From: Theocolax elegans
Taxonomy: Eukaryota; Arthropoda; Insecta; Hymenoptera; Cerocephalidae
NCBI GenBank assembly: GCA_026168455.1
Contig: CM047425.1
Coordinates: forward strand, 97,095,580 to 97,159,579
Direction of reading: 5' to 3'
DNA: 64,000 bases
The translations under genes and the position numbers were made by a program. Below the pieces are notes generated by a model that saw only the letters and a program-made list of their open reading frames with translations, was not told where the DNA came from and ran no database searches. Shown here piece by piece: positions 14,290 through 28,400 of this stretch (position 1 is its first letter; every line of letters begins with the position of its first letter).

Positions 14290-16100
14290 TTAATCGACGA
14301 CCGAGAGACTGTCGCTAGTATCTTACAGTTAAGAAATTGCCACGCGTATTTAGTGGAGTAGGTCGATGTAGTAAGTTTCGACTATAGCAAAAATCTTTAT
14401 TCATTCATATGTTGACAAGCTTTCGAAGACACGTTTAATCGTCTTATTTTTTTTTCTGTTTATAAAATATTCGTTGATTCATGCAAAATTTAGGTATCGA
14501 ACATTTGTCGCATTCAACTTTTGCAGAACAAAGACGAATCATGCTAATTGACACATATATCGTCTTCTAAATTTATCGCATTTCACTTGTCGCTTCGTTT
14601 TTCTAGTATACAAATTAACTATATTTTTCTAATAATCAATTCTAATAAACATTAAGTTTGCTAATAACTCACACAAACATATTAGGCTAAATTGCATTAA
14701 AATGTTGATTATACTTAGTAGCCAATGTAAGTATCGCAATAGCCTTTTTCAAATAATTGTAAACTAACAACATTAAATTTACTTAGAATACGCACACGTA
14801 TACACACACACGCATGCATCTACAATGTCCACATAAAATAATGAATTAATTGAATAATCAAACTTCCTGCTACTCTATTATACTTTTTTAATTTCTTAAT
14901 TAATGTTTAGCTTGATCAAAGCCTTTCCAAGAACTGCCGATTATATTAACGATTACAAGCTATACCCATTAGGTTAATTTATGCTAAACGAGATCTCGAT
15001 AATTACTTGAGTTACCACCTTAGTGATTTAAATATTTCACTGCACGAAATTATCAATTTTCAAGGAAACTTTTGGCATTTAAGCATTTAAACTGTATCGG
15101 CTAAATAAATATATATTTTATCCCTTATAGAGAAAAAAATAACCTTGACGACAAATATATTATGCGGATATGTTGTAAGCTTTTTCATAGTACATGTATA
15201 GTATAAAATAGAAATAAATAAATTTATAAAAAAGCTTTAAAAAGTTTATTTTACCAATATTCACTGAGTTTCGTCTTTTTTTAGACTTATTGCTTACTTT
15301 CACTATTACTTCGTGAATTTCCTATAAGATTAATAAATGCGAACGACGATATTTACATAAAAAAATATACATAAATTTAAATCAACACTTGGATGTATTG
15401 TATGATTTACTGGAGATACGCTCGTCGTTGTATATATATATATAGTACTGCAGTTTACGGCTTGTCACGACACAACACTATCCCTGATTATTCCGATAAC
15501 AACCTGTAGATCGCAATCGTCCGTTTTTATAGTACTCGCCATTATCCTAGAAAATACAAACGACAAGTGCACATTGTTATCGTTAGTCAATTTGCATATA
15601 AATTTTTAGATTTACGAAAACAAATATTTTATTACGTAATCGTATTCGTGGATTCAATAAAGTAAGGATAATCAAACTCTACGAATGATAAATTATTATG
15701 CAAGTTGATTAACTTGATATAATAATGTATGAATAATGCTTGTGATTCTCATTAGGTTAATTAAGTATAAAAATTACAAAGTTTTGATAGTCTACATCAG
15801 ATGAATTTAGCAGAGCTAAAGTTACGTACGGTTCAATCGAAGAGGTTTCATTTAAACTCAATTACGAAGAGGAATTGCCATTCGAATAGTCGAAATGGAG
15901 GCAAAAGATTGATTCGACCTCGCGAAGCTCAACAGGCGTGAAGAAAAGGTGGGAATCGCGTAGGAGAAAAGGACCGATCGAACGAGATGAAGCCTAATGT
16001 ATAGATGTACCTATACTCGAATCAAAGAGGCACAGGTATACGCCTCTATCACAGATATATCGGAGGCGCAGCGGGAAAGCGAGCCTTCCCTCGTCGTCCT
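14290..16100. other. intergenic, upstream region of the CAP gene
   Basis: AT-rich with no gene seen. There is a short (TA)n at about 15,430. GC content rises from about 15,880 toward the CAP gene promoter, as expected for a proximal regulatory region, but no specific factor site can be assigned with confidence. Confidence 0.5.
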
Positions 16101-16106
16101 CGGTGA

Positions 16107-16145
16107 TATAAAGTGATCGGATGAGCACTGTCGGACCGGCAGTTG
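16107..16145 (+). promoter_or_regulatory. candidate core promoter of the CAP gene
   Basis: A TATA-like TATAAAG at 16,108-16,114 lies about 32 bases upstream of GCAGTTG at 16,139-16,145, which resembles the arthropod initiator (TCAGT core). The inferred transcription start is near 16,141, giving a 5' leader of roughly 130 bases before the ATG at 16,273. The spacing fits a TATA/Inr promoter; the assignment is inferred, not measured. Confidence 0.4.
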
Positions 16146-16272
16146 TCGAAATCGGGACACCGACACCGGTCACCGCTCATCGCGGTTTCGTTTCGCGCGT
16201 TCTTCCTTCGTCTACTGCTCTGCATCTTCATCGTTCTTAACCACATCACATTTAACATTCATCTATACAGTC

Positions 16273-19200
16273 ATGCACGCGATACATCAGAGAACCAACG
16301 TTGTCTGCTTCATTCGGCAACTCATCCTCGCGCTTCTCCTTTGCGCGCCATGCTGTCTGGCTTGTGTCGGCAAAAGCATGATGAGTAAGTATATATATAT
16401 GTGTGTGTATACCTCTACCTTACTATCCATCCATACGTTCCATTCTTCATATTTTACTGCTTAAGTATATCTTTTATCATTGATATACCCATTGCAACTT
16501 TAGTCACGATATACTATATCCTCTATATTTAACTATTTTTTCTTCTCGGGGTGTACAGCCACATTTGCTAATTATATTCGATTAATAAATTTGTTATTCA
16601 TAACAGACGAACGTTATTTTAATCGAAAAATTTAATACTTACGATAATATTTTTTATTTACAAATTAAAATTTGTTTTAACTTTTTTAATAAGTTTAACA
16701 TTACACGTGTACATTGATTGCTGTGATTTACATAAGTACTCTTACATTTTTAAATCATCATTTATTTTCAAATTTATAACCCTAACTTTTAAATGAAAAC
16801 TTTTGTCTTATTTTGTATTTATTAAATTATTTTTTATTATTTTACTGGTTTGCAGAAATGTTTGTTAATAAGTTCATAAATCCTAATATCATTATATAAA
16901 TATTCCCAATAGAAGTACCATAAACATAATTACGGTTAGAGAGAAAAAAAAAGGGAATATAAAATCCACGGATGCAAAAGCAATTGAATTCGGTGTTCTT
17001 GGATGTCTACGTTTGAGTGGTCATGATTTAACAAATCGCAACAAATAAATTGAAACGTAAGCTTACAGAATAATCCGTACAAAAATCGATTAAACTGCGT
17101 ACGTCGTGTTTTAGATTTTGATCGACGGGTATTGTTGGTATATGATTGAAATCGTCAGTTTGCTCTCTGTCCGCCGGACCGAAGAGCCGGAAATGAAGAG
17201 GGCTGGGCCAGTGCTGACTCTTTGGCTCTGGCCCGATTATACCGCAGCGTCCTAGACTCGATTCTTTTGGCCTTTTTTTTTTATTTTTACCGTGGGAAAA
17301 AAGCAAACCACTGAGTTCATTCAGGTATCGAGCCTTTGAGTAAACGCTTGTTCAATACGACAAGTGCACTCGCATGTACAGCTTATTGTCCCTTTTTTTT
17401 CGTTTAGTACATAAACAAAATAATTTTTTTACGGTATTATTTTACTAATAACTATCCTAAAATTATCTCTATATACGTGAACCAAGTTATAGAGTTTTCG
17501 AGTTTCACACGGTGCTTTACATTCGGTTCTCGTGTGCAGCTCATATTTTAGATTGAAACCTTTTATATTTTGGGGAGGAAGAGGCGCTAAAAATTCTTGG
17601 TCTCATAATTTCGTGATTTATGCACTATTCTTCAAATCTCCTTTATGCACTCGCATTCTCCACCTAAAATAAATCATTCTGTTTTAAATGAACTCTTTTG
17701 GTTATCAAGCTCACTTTACAATTCGATTTTTCTCTTACTTTATTCGTCGATACTTACATGTAAAACTATACGGTAATTATTTAAATTGAATTTTTCATGG
17801 TTCCTTAATTAAATAGTACAAGTTTATAGTAAGTAGTATTTATTTTTATAAGTCATTTTTTAAAACTTATCTTTCGAATTGTTACTGTATATCACTATTG
17901 AATAACAGCGCGTTGTATGTGTGATTGTTCAGATTGCAAAAAATTATAAAAAAATCTTTTACATTTTTTATAAAATGTTAATATTAAATATTACTCAAGG
18001 TCATATTATATTACATTATACATATACGTGATTTCTTTTGCACGGTTGGTGAATCTCATTATACAGATTAATTATTCGATTGAGTTCCATTTGAGGAAAT
18101 AGAAATACCAGTTTGATGATTACTAATTTATAATCATGAAGTGGTGACTAGTCAAATTTAAATGAAGAGTAAAGGCAAAACTTTTTTATACAATCTGTAC
18201 AAATTTAAATCATTGTGGAACTAAAATAATTTCACTAATTAATAAACTCATAACACATCGCATTTATAAGTGGTAAAATAAAAAATCTTTTTCTTAACTT
18301 CCTGTCCATTATTTGAATATCTTTCTGCAGCTTTAATATTGAAATATCTGAATTTTGTATGATGAGAATAAACTACACGTAGTAGATTATTATTTAATTA
18401 TATTAATTAATTAAATTATTTTTAAAATAGTTATTTATAAATTTAACTTTTTTCATCCACAGGGACAGGAGTTTCTTGCCAGGATAAAAGAACAATCCTT
18501 GATGAACACAATCGTCTCAGGCAGCTTGTTGCACTTGGACAAGTTCATGGACAACCAACTGCAAAGATGATGATGGAAATGGTACTAATTAAATAAAAAT
18601 AATTTTTCAATCATTTTCATGAAATATTTTGATTTTACTAAATTGATAAATTGTTAATAGTTGAGGGTCAATAATAAATAAATTTAATTTTACATTAAGA
18701 AACTTTCAAATTATGGAATTGATTTCCTATCAAATGTTTTTCTAAAAGTATAACAATAAATATGGTTACATTATAAATATTAATAATTATAGTTCAAACT
18801 ATTACTTGTTTAATAAAAAAAAACGTTATTTAAAAAAATTAAAAAAAAAATCAAGTTGAAATTATAAATTTACGTATTTTAATATAAAAACTGCTGGTAA
18901 AACTGCAATTTATCGCAGCACAAAATAAATTTCTTATCGAGGCACGTCAAACTTTTACCCTGAAAATGACTGACGCATGCGATATGCGGTCGGTACGTTG
19001 ACAAATTTTGTTTTAATGTATTAATGACCATTTTTCGTTAAAAATCAAGAGCTGAGAATTTAAATATTAAATAATAAGTCTTAATTTTTTCTAATTCACA
19101 AAAATTTGATTAAAAATTTTAATAATGTATATCAAAGTTAAGGTGAAAAACCAGATAGTGTTTTCAGTGAGTCTGTTAATATTAAGTATTCAGTATCAAA

Positions 19201-20770
19201 TTAAAACTTTTACAGATTTGGGATGACGAGCTAGCATCGATGGCGCAACAATGGGCTGATCGATGCAGTGAAACTCACGACAATGCAAGAAATGTTCGTA
19301 AGTGAAATGATCATTTAAATAAATAAAAAACAGTCTTTATTAAATTGAAATAAAATTATATTTTAAATGGCATCTCGATTGTGAATATTACAGGTAGATT
19401 CGCAGTGGGACAGAATATGGCACGGACGTGGACTACGCGAACGCCGGCAACCCTTTACGATTCTGAACCCGATTGGAGGCATCAAATTAATACTTGGTTC
19501 AACGAGGTACAGAATTATCACACAGGTTACAGTGGCACCACTGCACACTATACTCAGGTATTAAACTAATTAATATGGGAAATCTCTTTACAAATATAAT
19601 TGAATCGGTTCCATGACACTTTGCCGTATGACAATTCGCCGTTTGACACTTCGCCGTCGGACAAATCGCCGTATTACTTTTCACCGTATAGGACATTTCG
19701 CCGTATAAAATTTTGCCGTATGTGACATTTTGCCGTAAGGAACTTCTCTCCGTAATATAGGAAAAAATACGTACGGCGAATTTTGATACAGCGAAATTTA
19801 ATTTAATTTTATATTGAAATAAAATAAAAACTACGTTTACATTTTAAAAAGCATTTGAACTATAATTGTATATAAATTTTTCAAAACATTGATTGTAAAC
19901 AAAATCATATATTGAAATTGAAAAATTGTTTGTTATTATAGTCAAGTAATAATTACAAATAATTTACCGATACTGTATGTGTGTAACAACAAAAGTGTAA
20001 TGGGGGCGCCCCCCAAACCCCCTACTCAACCAATAACCCTATAACCCTATAACCCAATCGCGTACGGCAAAATGTCTTTTACGGCGAAATGTTATACGGC
20101 AAAAAGTCTCATACGGCGAAATGTTTACGGCAAAAGGTCCGACGGCAAAATGACATACGGCAAAATGTCCGGTTACGAATTGAATCAGTTAACCAATGCT
20201 TTTTTTCATTTTTAGATTGTTTGGGGAGATACTTTCCTAATTGGTTGTGGCTATTCCTATTATTACGATTCATCGCGAGGCTACACAAAGAATTATGTTT
20301 GCAATTATGGACCAAGGTAATTACTTTTCTCTTAACTTCAATATCGTATTAAAATAAAATAAAAACTTTTTATGCTTCGTACACGTAATGTTAATACAAC
20401 TGATTATTCCTAAATGAAATGATCTATAAATTGAAATTGTCACAATATTTTAATAAAACAGATAACATTAAAAACTTTAATATTAAAGTCCCTTAATTTA
20501 TTTGTCAAATTCGTTCGCTCTAATTAAATAATTTTTTCAAACTTTTGCAGCGGCAATGTACTTGGCTACAAACCGTACACATTTGGGTGGCCAGAATGTA
20601 ATTCGTACGGTGTCAATTATTCGAACAGATACTCTGGTTTATGTTGTGAGTATAGAATAAAAATTAATTAACCGTTTGGTTAGCATCGTAAATTTAGTAT
20701 TACATTACTGTTGTGATTTTCAGCACGAGGAAGCTACTACCCACTTGGTGCTTATTGCACTTATGGTTAA
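16273..20770 (+). CDS. secreted CAP-domain protein (antigen-5 / venom-allergen-like), 239 aa
   Basis: Seven coding exons: 16273-16384, 18463-18581, 19216-19297, 19394-19557, 20216-20316, 20551-20645, 20724-20770. All junctions are GT-AG and in phase, totalling 720 nt. The N-terminus has a signal peptide (hydrophobic core about residues 17-31, LILALLLCAPCCLAC). The CAP (SCP/TAPS) domain starts with the helix ILDEHNRLRQL (about 49-59). It continues with WDDELASMAQQWADRC and GQNMARTW, then the CAP1 signature HYTQIVWGD (156-164) and CAP2 YVCNYGP (about 186-192). The tail is short and cysteine-bearing (PECNSYG, SGLC, AYCTYG). The family is extracellular; insect members include venom antigen 5 and many non-venom secreted proteins, so a venom role cannot be inferred. 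The ATG at 16,273 was chosen because it opens the signal peptide and runs in frame into exon 2; the ATG at 16,143 is in another frame. Confidence 0.9.
16385..18462 (+). other. CAP gene intron 1 (2.08 kb)
   Basis: Donor gtaagt and acceptor after tttcatccacag. Mostly AT-rich and non-coding. It contains one distinctly GC-rich block at about 17,090-17,270, listed separately; otherwise nothing is recognised. Confidence 0.75.
17090..17270. other. GC-rich, hairpin-containing block inside intron 1
   Basis: About 180 bases that stand out from the AT-rich intron. GGGCCAG (17,205-17,211) pairs with CTGGCCC (17,228-17,234), and a further AGCC/GGCT pairing flanks the first arm. The minus-strand frame 17,028-17,306 crosses it but has no recognisable domain. 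It could be a conserved enhancer, a structured non-coding RNA or an old insertion; no family is assigned. Confidence 0.3.
19607..20177. mobile_element. foldback element with inverted arrays of a TTTTGCCGTA motif
   Basis: The left end (about 19,615-19,745) holds eight or so degenerate tandem copies of a 14-20 base unit with core TTTTGCCGTA / TTCGCCGTATGACA. The right end (about 20,063-20,170) holds the same units in inverse orientation (TACGGCAAAATGTC and variants). The middle is AT-rich with a GC stretch containing GGGGGCGCCCCCC and short ATAACCCT repeats (about 20,030-20,055). AATTGAATC flanks both sides (19,598-19,606 and 20,178-20,186), a candidate 9-bp target duplication. There is no coding capacity. 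It lies wholly within CAP intron 4 and ends only about 40 bases before the exon 5 acceptor. Confidence 0.7.
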
Positions 20771-21244
20771 TCGATGCCACGGGTATTTCCAAACGAATAG
20801 AGAAAGTAGTTGGTTAAAGAATCGGCTAAAAATACATCGACTCTTCTTTACTGAGATTTTAAGAAGAATACAAGTTTTTCCCAGTGTCTCGATGCACGAT
20901 TATTTCAAAGGTCTTGATGAGAACCGAGTTAAATTATTTGTATTTCATATTCATTATATCCATTTGATTGAGTTGTTGTTTCATCTTAATTTACTTGTTA
21001 CATTCATTCGAGAATATTTTAAACTAATTTTATTATTGCTGCAAAAGACACTGTAGAGCAATGATAAGGAAACAAATGCTTCTAGTCTATTAGTTTTCGA
21101 TTAATTTCATGTATACTAAATGCACGTCATCAACAATAATATTTATAACATTATAGTTAATAGGACTGTTTATCCGTAACAATCTTTGTAAATATTTATA
21201 ATATTCAAATTATTTGAATAACGTCTTGTTATATAGCAAAATGA

Positions 21245-21250
21245 AATAAA
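21245..21250 (+). terminator. candidate poly(A) signal of the CAP gene
   Basis: AATAAA about 475 bases after the stop codon at 20,768-20,770, followed closely by a T-rich run. It is the most plausible polyadenylation hexamer downstream; the cleavage site is not determined. Confidence 0.4.
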
Positions 21251-21259
21251 ATTCACACA

Positions 21260-24200
21260 GTTTTTTTTTGCTTAAGCGATACTTACACACTCTGTACTAC
21301 GTTCTAGTCCCACAATTGTATGAACTTTTTGTATAAATAATAAAAAATTATAAAAAATTTAATTAGAAATAGTATATTTATGAGATACTTTCATTTATTT
21401 TTATTCAAGTAAAATTGGACTAAAAAAATAGAGTATTGGTTTAATAAGCGGGATTCTTTCAAAATAAGAAAATCTGGTTACTCTATAATTCCACTCCTTT
21501 ATAATCGAGTTTTATTGATTTCAGAGTATTGATTTTTTCGAATTTTCTTTTTAAAGCATATTTAAGAATTGTGAGTATATAAAAAAATTATTTTTTTCAA
21601 TCTATCGTATTTTTTATTTTTATAGTCAAAAGATAGAAATGAATAGCTCATCAATTCAAATTTATTGATATTATAATAAAATAATTATTTCAATCTTATT
21701 GATATAGTATTGGTAATATGAACGTGTAAGGTAATAATGAACAACCAACGAGTATTGGTGAAAATCATATTATTTAATAATAGTACATACATTTCATTAA
21801 TTTTACTTGCGACGTATCTTTTTAATAATTAACTGAAACTCAAAAGCTTAAATTGAATTTCCATCACATTAGAAACCAAGCCACTAAATAAGGCAAATTA
21901 CATCTTTGATATTTATAGAATAATGTTCTTTTACAAACGTTAAGGATGATCTAAAATAGTAGAATTTTTAAGTTAAAAATTATTTTATTAGTCCAGACAA
22001 AAAGCTGATGCTATCTCTTCACTCGAATATAATTTGTTTTCCACTTTATCAAACATACAGTTCCATATTAAATTAAGTAAAAAAAAATTTTAAGTTTTTA
22101 TTGCACTTGAAAATGTTAAATATAAATGTTAAATGTTAATTAAAGGTATATCTTGAATGAGATTAAATATATAATAATTAGTATCATAGTAATAATACAA
22201 TTATCAATTCAAACGAAATTTTTATAATGTTTGCACCTTGTATAGCATGATCCAGAAATAAATATTACATTTTTCTTTTAGTAACGTAGAGTTTTAGTAT
22301 AATTTTAATCGTATATAAATATGACATATCATAAAACAGTTTCTAAACATTACTGGTTTTGGAAGTTTGAAAAATACGAATTATTATCTTCGATCCTATA
22401 TTGAAGGACGGAGTTAAAAATGTTGATTTTTCATTTTGTAGTTATATGTAAAAAGCTATATAGTATTAAATCTAAAATAGAAAATCTAAATTACAAACAG
22501 TACAAATGATTTGATTGAATTTATTTAGTATTGTTACTTTCCGGTACTACCATTATCTAGGTAAATTAACAAAACATCGACAGTATTACAAAATAAAAAA
22601 TCGTTGCATTTGCTTCAACTGATAAACGTTATAACTGGAGCAATTTGTGCAAAGGAAAAAGCTTAATGCGTTAAAATTCCAAGATAATTTTTCATATTAT
22701 ATAACAAAGTTAATTTATATAACTTATATTTTATTGTACGTGAAAAAAATAGGACATCACAAACATTTTTAGAATTAAACAGTTTATTTTTTTATATTTA
22801 TTTAAAGCGACTCATATATGCATCTCTAAAATCATGTATTTAACAGATTTTGTACTTACAGAATGTTCAAAAATTGTCAATGTCATTATATTATGCGTTA
22901 AACATTTAGTTGTTTCAAACAATTTTAGTAAAATACTGACACTTTTTGGTTTCTTGCGTTTACAACTTGAATAGGAACGGATTGAAGGAACAAACGCAGT
23001 TATCAAACCAGCTATAATTAAATAATTCAGCAGATTTAAAAATATTATTTGTTTTCTTCTTTCGTACTCATTTACTTATTACCATTGTATTACATAAAAA
23101 TTTTATTTTTTCTATCGTTTGTTACTGTCGGTATTACTGATATTATACAACTTTGATAACAATAAATAATTATAGTAAAATTAAATTTTTAAGCATTTAA
23201 CAATTCGATTCAATATGATTTAAATTATTTGTATAACATCGGACTCATTCCTCTTTGTTACAAATTCATATAGTAAATATTGTGTATAACGCATTCTAGA
23301 AAAAGAAAAGAAGTATAACATGATAAAGTCGGAGCTGTATCGTCACGATACTATCGTGGAATGGAAATACATCGTGTTTCTTTTTTTTTGAGCTTGCATA
23401 ACAGGCGTCACCAAGAGAGAATAGATCCAGCTTATTCTTTCAAACATATATATGCATTCACCGCACAATATATAATATGGAAACCGACGAAATACATAAA
23501 AAAGGTATATCTTTGGTCACAGCATTCATCTCTCTTCTCTTGAAGACAGTAAACGTGTGCGTCTTCTTTTAATGTTTCATTCATACTCTCACGTACATTG
23601 ATTTTCCAATAAAGGACTTTTATTTTTGTTCCTTTTTTCTGATTCTTTATCGATTTATTCTTAACATATCTTTCTCTGTCTTACTTTCTTTGTGCCTAAT
23701 ATGAGTTTACTCCAAGAACAAAATTAACTTAATATCTATATATTTTTCTATTTTTCTCTCCCTCGTTCTCTTTTCTTCCCTCTTTCAATATAATTGTCAC
23801 TGTCTAAGTTTAAACAGAATTCGTTTTTGTAAGTAACTATATACTACCTTGATTACCATTATTTCATTAAAAAACGATACAATTACAAATTTTATAAAAG
23901 ATTTGTTTTGATTTGTAATAATTAATTTAATATAGCCCGTCATGTATATGAATTTGTTAGATACAAAAAATTTCATGATATTAATAAAAACAAAAAATGA
24001 AACATTTAAAATTATAATATTTTTGTAATTTATTCAAATAAATTGAACACAGATCGGCACAAATACTTATGCACAAGGACAATTTTGAATAGAAGTTATA
24101 ATTGTACAGAAAGGAAAAAAGAAAACGAAAGCGATTTAGCAAAAGTTAAAGAATACATTTTTAAGTTATAATATTTTCTGCAATAGAAAGATATAGGTTT

Positions 24201-25498
24201 TACGTTGATAAATTTTGAAATTATTACATAAAAATGAGAACTACATTATTAAATATATATTTACAGATAAATGCATATGATTCACTTTGTATCAATGTAG
24301 TTTATTTGCACCGTCCATACTACATAAAAAATTACTTTTCAGAATTAAAACTTTAGAACAACTACATTATTAAATGATTTAAATTGTTTTGTATTACTAA
24401 GAAGCAAATAATAATGTTTTCTTCTTTTATTTGATCACAAACAAAGTTTAAAAATAATAAAAACTTCCTGCTTATTATATTCTTTTTTCCAATTTCTATA
24501 TATACATTTGCAATTGTAAAACTAATCAATCAGTAATATGAATCTCTTTTATATTCAAAAAGTTAAAGTATATACGAATGACGATATTTTGTTTATTTTT
24601 ATATTATTCTGATAATTTTACTATTATTTATAAATACACGAAGACAGTTGTTGCCAATCATGACGAGTAATATTCGAACTTTTAATATATTCTTTAAAAG
24701 ATATTTTTAATATAAGAATTTATACAGTGAATAATAAAATATTAAACAAGAGTATTATTATCTTATTTTTTGCACATTCCTCTTAATACCTATTTCTAAA
24801 ACCGTAATTCTCATTTATTAATATTTTCAATATTTGTAACATTACCAAAATTTATTAACATATCTTTACATTGCAAAAATTATATACTTTATAATATATT
24901 TGAAACGATAACATTTTAAACAACATTTTCTCTCTTTTTCTCTCTATCTAAGTGCGCATGCAATTATCATTTATACACATTATACATATGTACATATCCG
25001 AAGTTAACGAATTCCCATGTCTTCAATTAATAATTTTATATATATATATCTATCTATATAAAGAAGTGACGAGTCTTTTCCATATTTCTTTGTTTTGATA
25101 ATCTTTTGGTTTCCGAAGTGAAACAAAAAATGTAATAAACGAGTTATTTCGAGGCATAACCGGTATCTCCTCTCCACAATTAATTAGCTATAATATAAAT
25201 ATATATCACTTATATCAAGGACGATTTCTTACGTAACAATAGGATGAAAAATATTTAATTTTTCTTCTTTTTTTAATTCGTATCTTATTGTTTCCCTTTT
25301 AAACGAAATTTTCTAAAATTTGAAACTATCATCATCTTTATAATCCATTTGTTGGTTACCAGTTGCAAAGAAACGAAATTCTCGGTCGTATGAATACGAA
25401 TTTCTATCTCTTCTTCACTGGAGAGTATGTGAAGCTATTTTCATCTTCCACGTCTATTAATCACAACATGGCTTAAACAGCCATCACACCCGTCGACT
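21260..25498. other. convergent intergenic region / Aralar 3' UTR side
   Basis: AT-rich DNA between the 3' ends of the CAP gene (+) and Aralar (-). No gene was recognised; short ORFs such as 23,361-23,543 are not supported. The part nearest 25,498 should be the Aralar 3' UTR, whose end could not be set. Confidence 0.5.
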
Positions 25499-28400
25499 TT
25501 ACAGTTTGACTGGCTGAAATCTCGGTAAGTAAAGACCAAACTTGCTTTCGATACCCGTGAAAATGGGTAAGGCAACTTGGTAGCCACCTATGTGATCTGG
25601 ATTCGTTGACTTCATACCCTCTGTGACTCCCGTAGCTGGTGCTAAGTGTTCCGAACCAGCAGGTCGTCTAAAGAAAGAAAAAATTAAATTGTACATTACA
25701 TAATTTTAGAAGAAAATGAAAATATAATACATGAACATTAAAATGTAAATTTATATTATATAGCAAAAAAATTAAAGTTAAACAACATTGATTGTTCTTT
25801 GCATTGTATACAGATAAAAATGATGATATACTTACGATCCTCCAAAATCAACAAAGAATAACCTCTGGAGCAACTCGTACGTAAATAATGTAACTCCAAA
25901 TTGAGGAGACGATCTAAATACTCGAGCTGTAAAAAAATTACATTATAAAAAGTTATTAATAGAACGTCAAACATATCAGTTTTTATAGTTAATACACAAA
26001 CTTGAAGGAACGAGTAATTATCGCATTTAATTGAAACAACAAAATATCGTTATTTCTCGTGATGACATGATCAAATATATGTCTCTATCTATATGCCTCT
26101 TAAACAAATATGTAAATGGAATGAATGATGTGTGTATTTTAATTTAGTAACTTATCACCAGCAACTGAATCGGTCAAGGATTGTAACAATTCTTGAGATA
26201 ACACAACGTGAATATGCGCAAAAACAAAAACCAACATTGCACGCACTTGTCAATCGTTTACTTACTAACAATCAAAAGTCATCAGATCATTTTGGGAAGA
26301 ACGAAGGACCGATAGATGCTCGACATCGATCGACCATGTTAATATTAAATAAAATTAATTTCTCTTCTTTTCACAATTAATTACTTATTAAATTTTATGC
26401 TAATTATTTAAAACTAAAATAGCTTTCTATTCAGAAGAAAATCTTTTAATTATTTCTGGATTAATTTACTATAGAGCAACTGTTTGAAATTTTTATTAAT
26501 TCAAAAAGTTTTGTTCAACTCTCCGCTTTATACTCAAACCTATCATCTTTTTTATTGATTTTGTATAAAAGGTTAAAACTCGTGTATTGTGTTAAGTAAA
26601 TAAATAAAATAAATAATAATATAAATACAAGAGTATGGGATTGATTTTGCACCCAAAAATTAAACATTTTTGTGCACCGAATAAAAATAATTTCTAAGTA
26701 TTTAAATTATTGTTTGTATAATGTATGGTGTACAAATATAACTCTCACTTTTTTGGTAAATAAAGTTAATGTATTCAATTTTTGAGTGTAGAATCCACCC
26801 AATGTCAATTTAAGAATTTGAAGTTTAAGGACATCAATAATACTGAAAGTTTAACAGTAATTTTAATAAATTTAAATTGCAGTTATTAAAACAAAATAAT
26901 ATGAAAATTATTTGCTTTTAATCGTAAATTTATAATTATAAAAAATAATTGCAATACCTAGCAGAAGAATAAAAAATTGTATATGATTCAATAAAATATA
27001 TTTAAATTGGAGAGAATTTATATTTCTGAATATTCATTTATATTATAGAAAATAAAGAGAATCGGTACCTGTTGCTCCTTTCCAAAACGCTCTAGCTCCC
27101 TCTTCGCGAAATATTTTGCTTGCGCAATCTAGTAGTCCGTTGTAAGTTGTTTGACCTTGTCTTGCAACAACCTAAAATCCAGTAATAAATTATGTATTAA
27201 TAAAAAAATCTATCGCTAATGAGTTTGTCAGGTTTTAGATTTTAAGTAAGTATTTTTAAATGATATTTACCTGCAATCTAGTTTTTATCACGTCGGCTGG
27301 TGTAACTAGAGCTGCAGCTGGAACACCGGCAATAGCTCCGGCACAAAGAAGAGACAGCGGTGTATTGTATCCTCCTTCGTCGGCAAACTTCGTTTTGACG
27401 TGAGCATACATAGGGAAGTAAATAGCACTAAATGGAACATCTCTTAAGAGACAAGCCCTCGCGCCCTTCAAAAAAACAATTGGATAGTAAAAAATCAACG
27501 TAAATTTACTAAAAAATTTGGATTTTATATAAAATTATTTTTTATATAATTTATTACCTTGTAAAGTCCAAACAATCCTAGCTCTTTTACTACGGCCCAT
27601 GCTCTAACTTTCTGACCACCTGCTATCTCGCCAGCCACTTGTAGCCTTATTTTGACAATTTCTAGCGGATTTGTAAAAACAACCTGGGATGCACCGGCAC
27701 ATGCACCTGATATTATCTCACCGTACATTGGTAAATTTCCGTTTTTGTCCATAAATTTATCACGTACAAAGTCATTAACTGTGAGTTTTATAGCTTTTTC
27801 TGGGGCCACACCCATAAGTTGGGGTACTAAACCTCTATAAAGTCCAAAAAAGCCTTCGTGACGAATCACCTGAAAAAAGGATATATGAAATTTTTCTTTG
27901 GGTCTCCAAATCAGACAAGGCAAAAGTTTGACAATTTTTTACTATTTTCGATAAAGTGCTCAAACAATTTGAAAAATTATATTTATAGTAAACAAATAAT
28001 TTTGTATCATTTTGCAATATTATTTGCATTATAATGATAAATCATAAATTTTACAAACAGTATCACATAAATTAAGACTACTAACCTTTTTACAACAATC
28101 GAAACTATTTCGATACATAAGTTCACCGATAAAAGAACCAGCCCGTTGATTTTGCATACGCGTCTTCACCAAATCTATTGGATAAACTGCAGTGGCACCA
28201 ACAGCTGTTAACACGATTTAAATGTATAGTAAGATATTTTATTTAGAATTAAAATATTTATCACAATTTTATATTTTTATTGCTAACTCACCTCCACCAA
28301 TGGAACCTAAAACAAATCGGTAACCGCTTTCTAAAATTTGAGTCACTACGCCTCTTTCTTCTGGACTCTAAAAGAAATTAATAAAGATCTATTATTAAAT

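Noticed and set aside
16143..16388. Upstream ATG as start of the CAP gene
   Set aside because: It is in another frame from the signal peptide and does not continue into exon 2; it lies about at the inferred transcription start.
20030..20055. Interstitial telomere from ATAACCCT repeats
   Set aside because: Only three short imperfect units, not the TTAGG repeat of most insects, and located inside the foldback element core.
20676..21056. 126-codon frame overlapping the last CAP exon
   Set aside because: It is in a different frame from the CAP exon, which ends in a conserved in-phase junction and stop; the overlap is a shadow plus 3' UTR.
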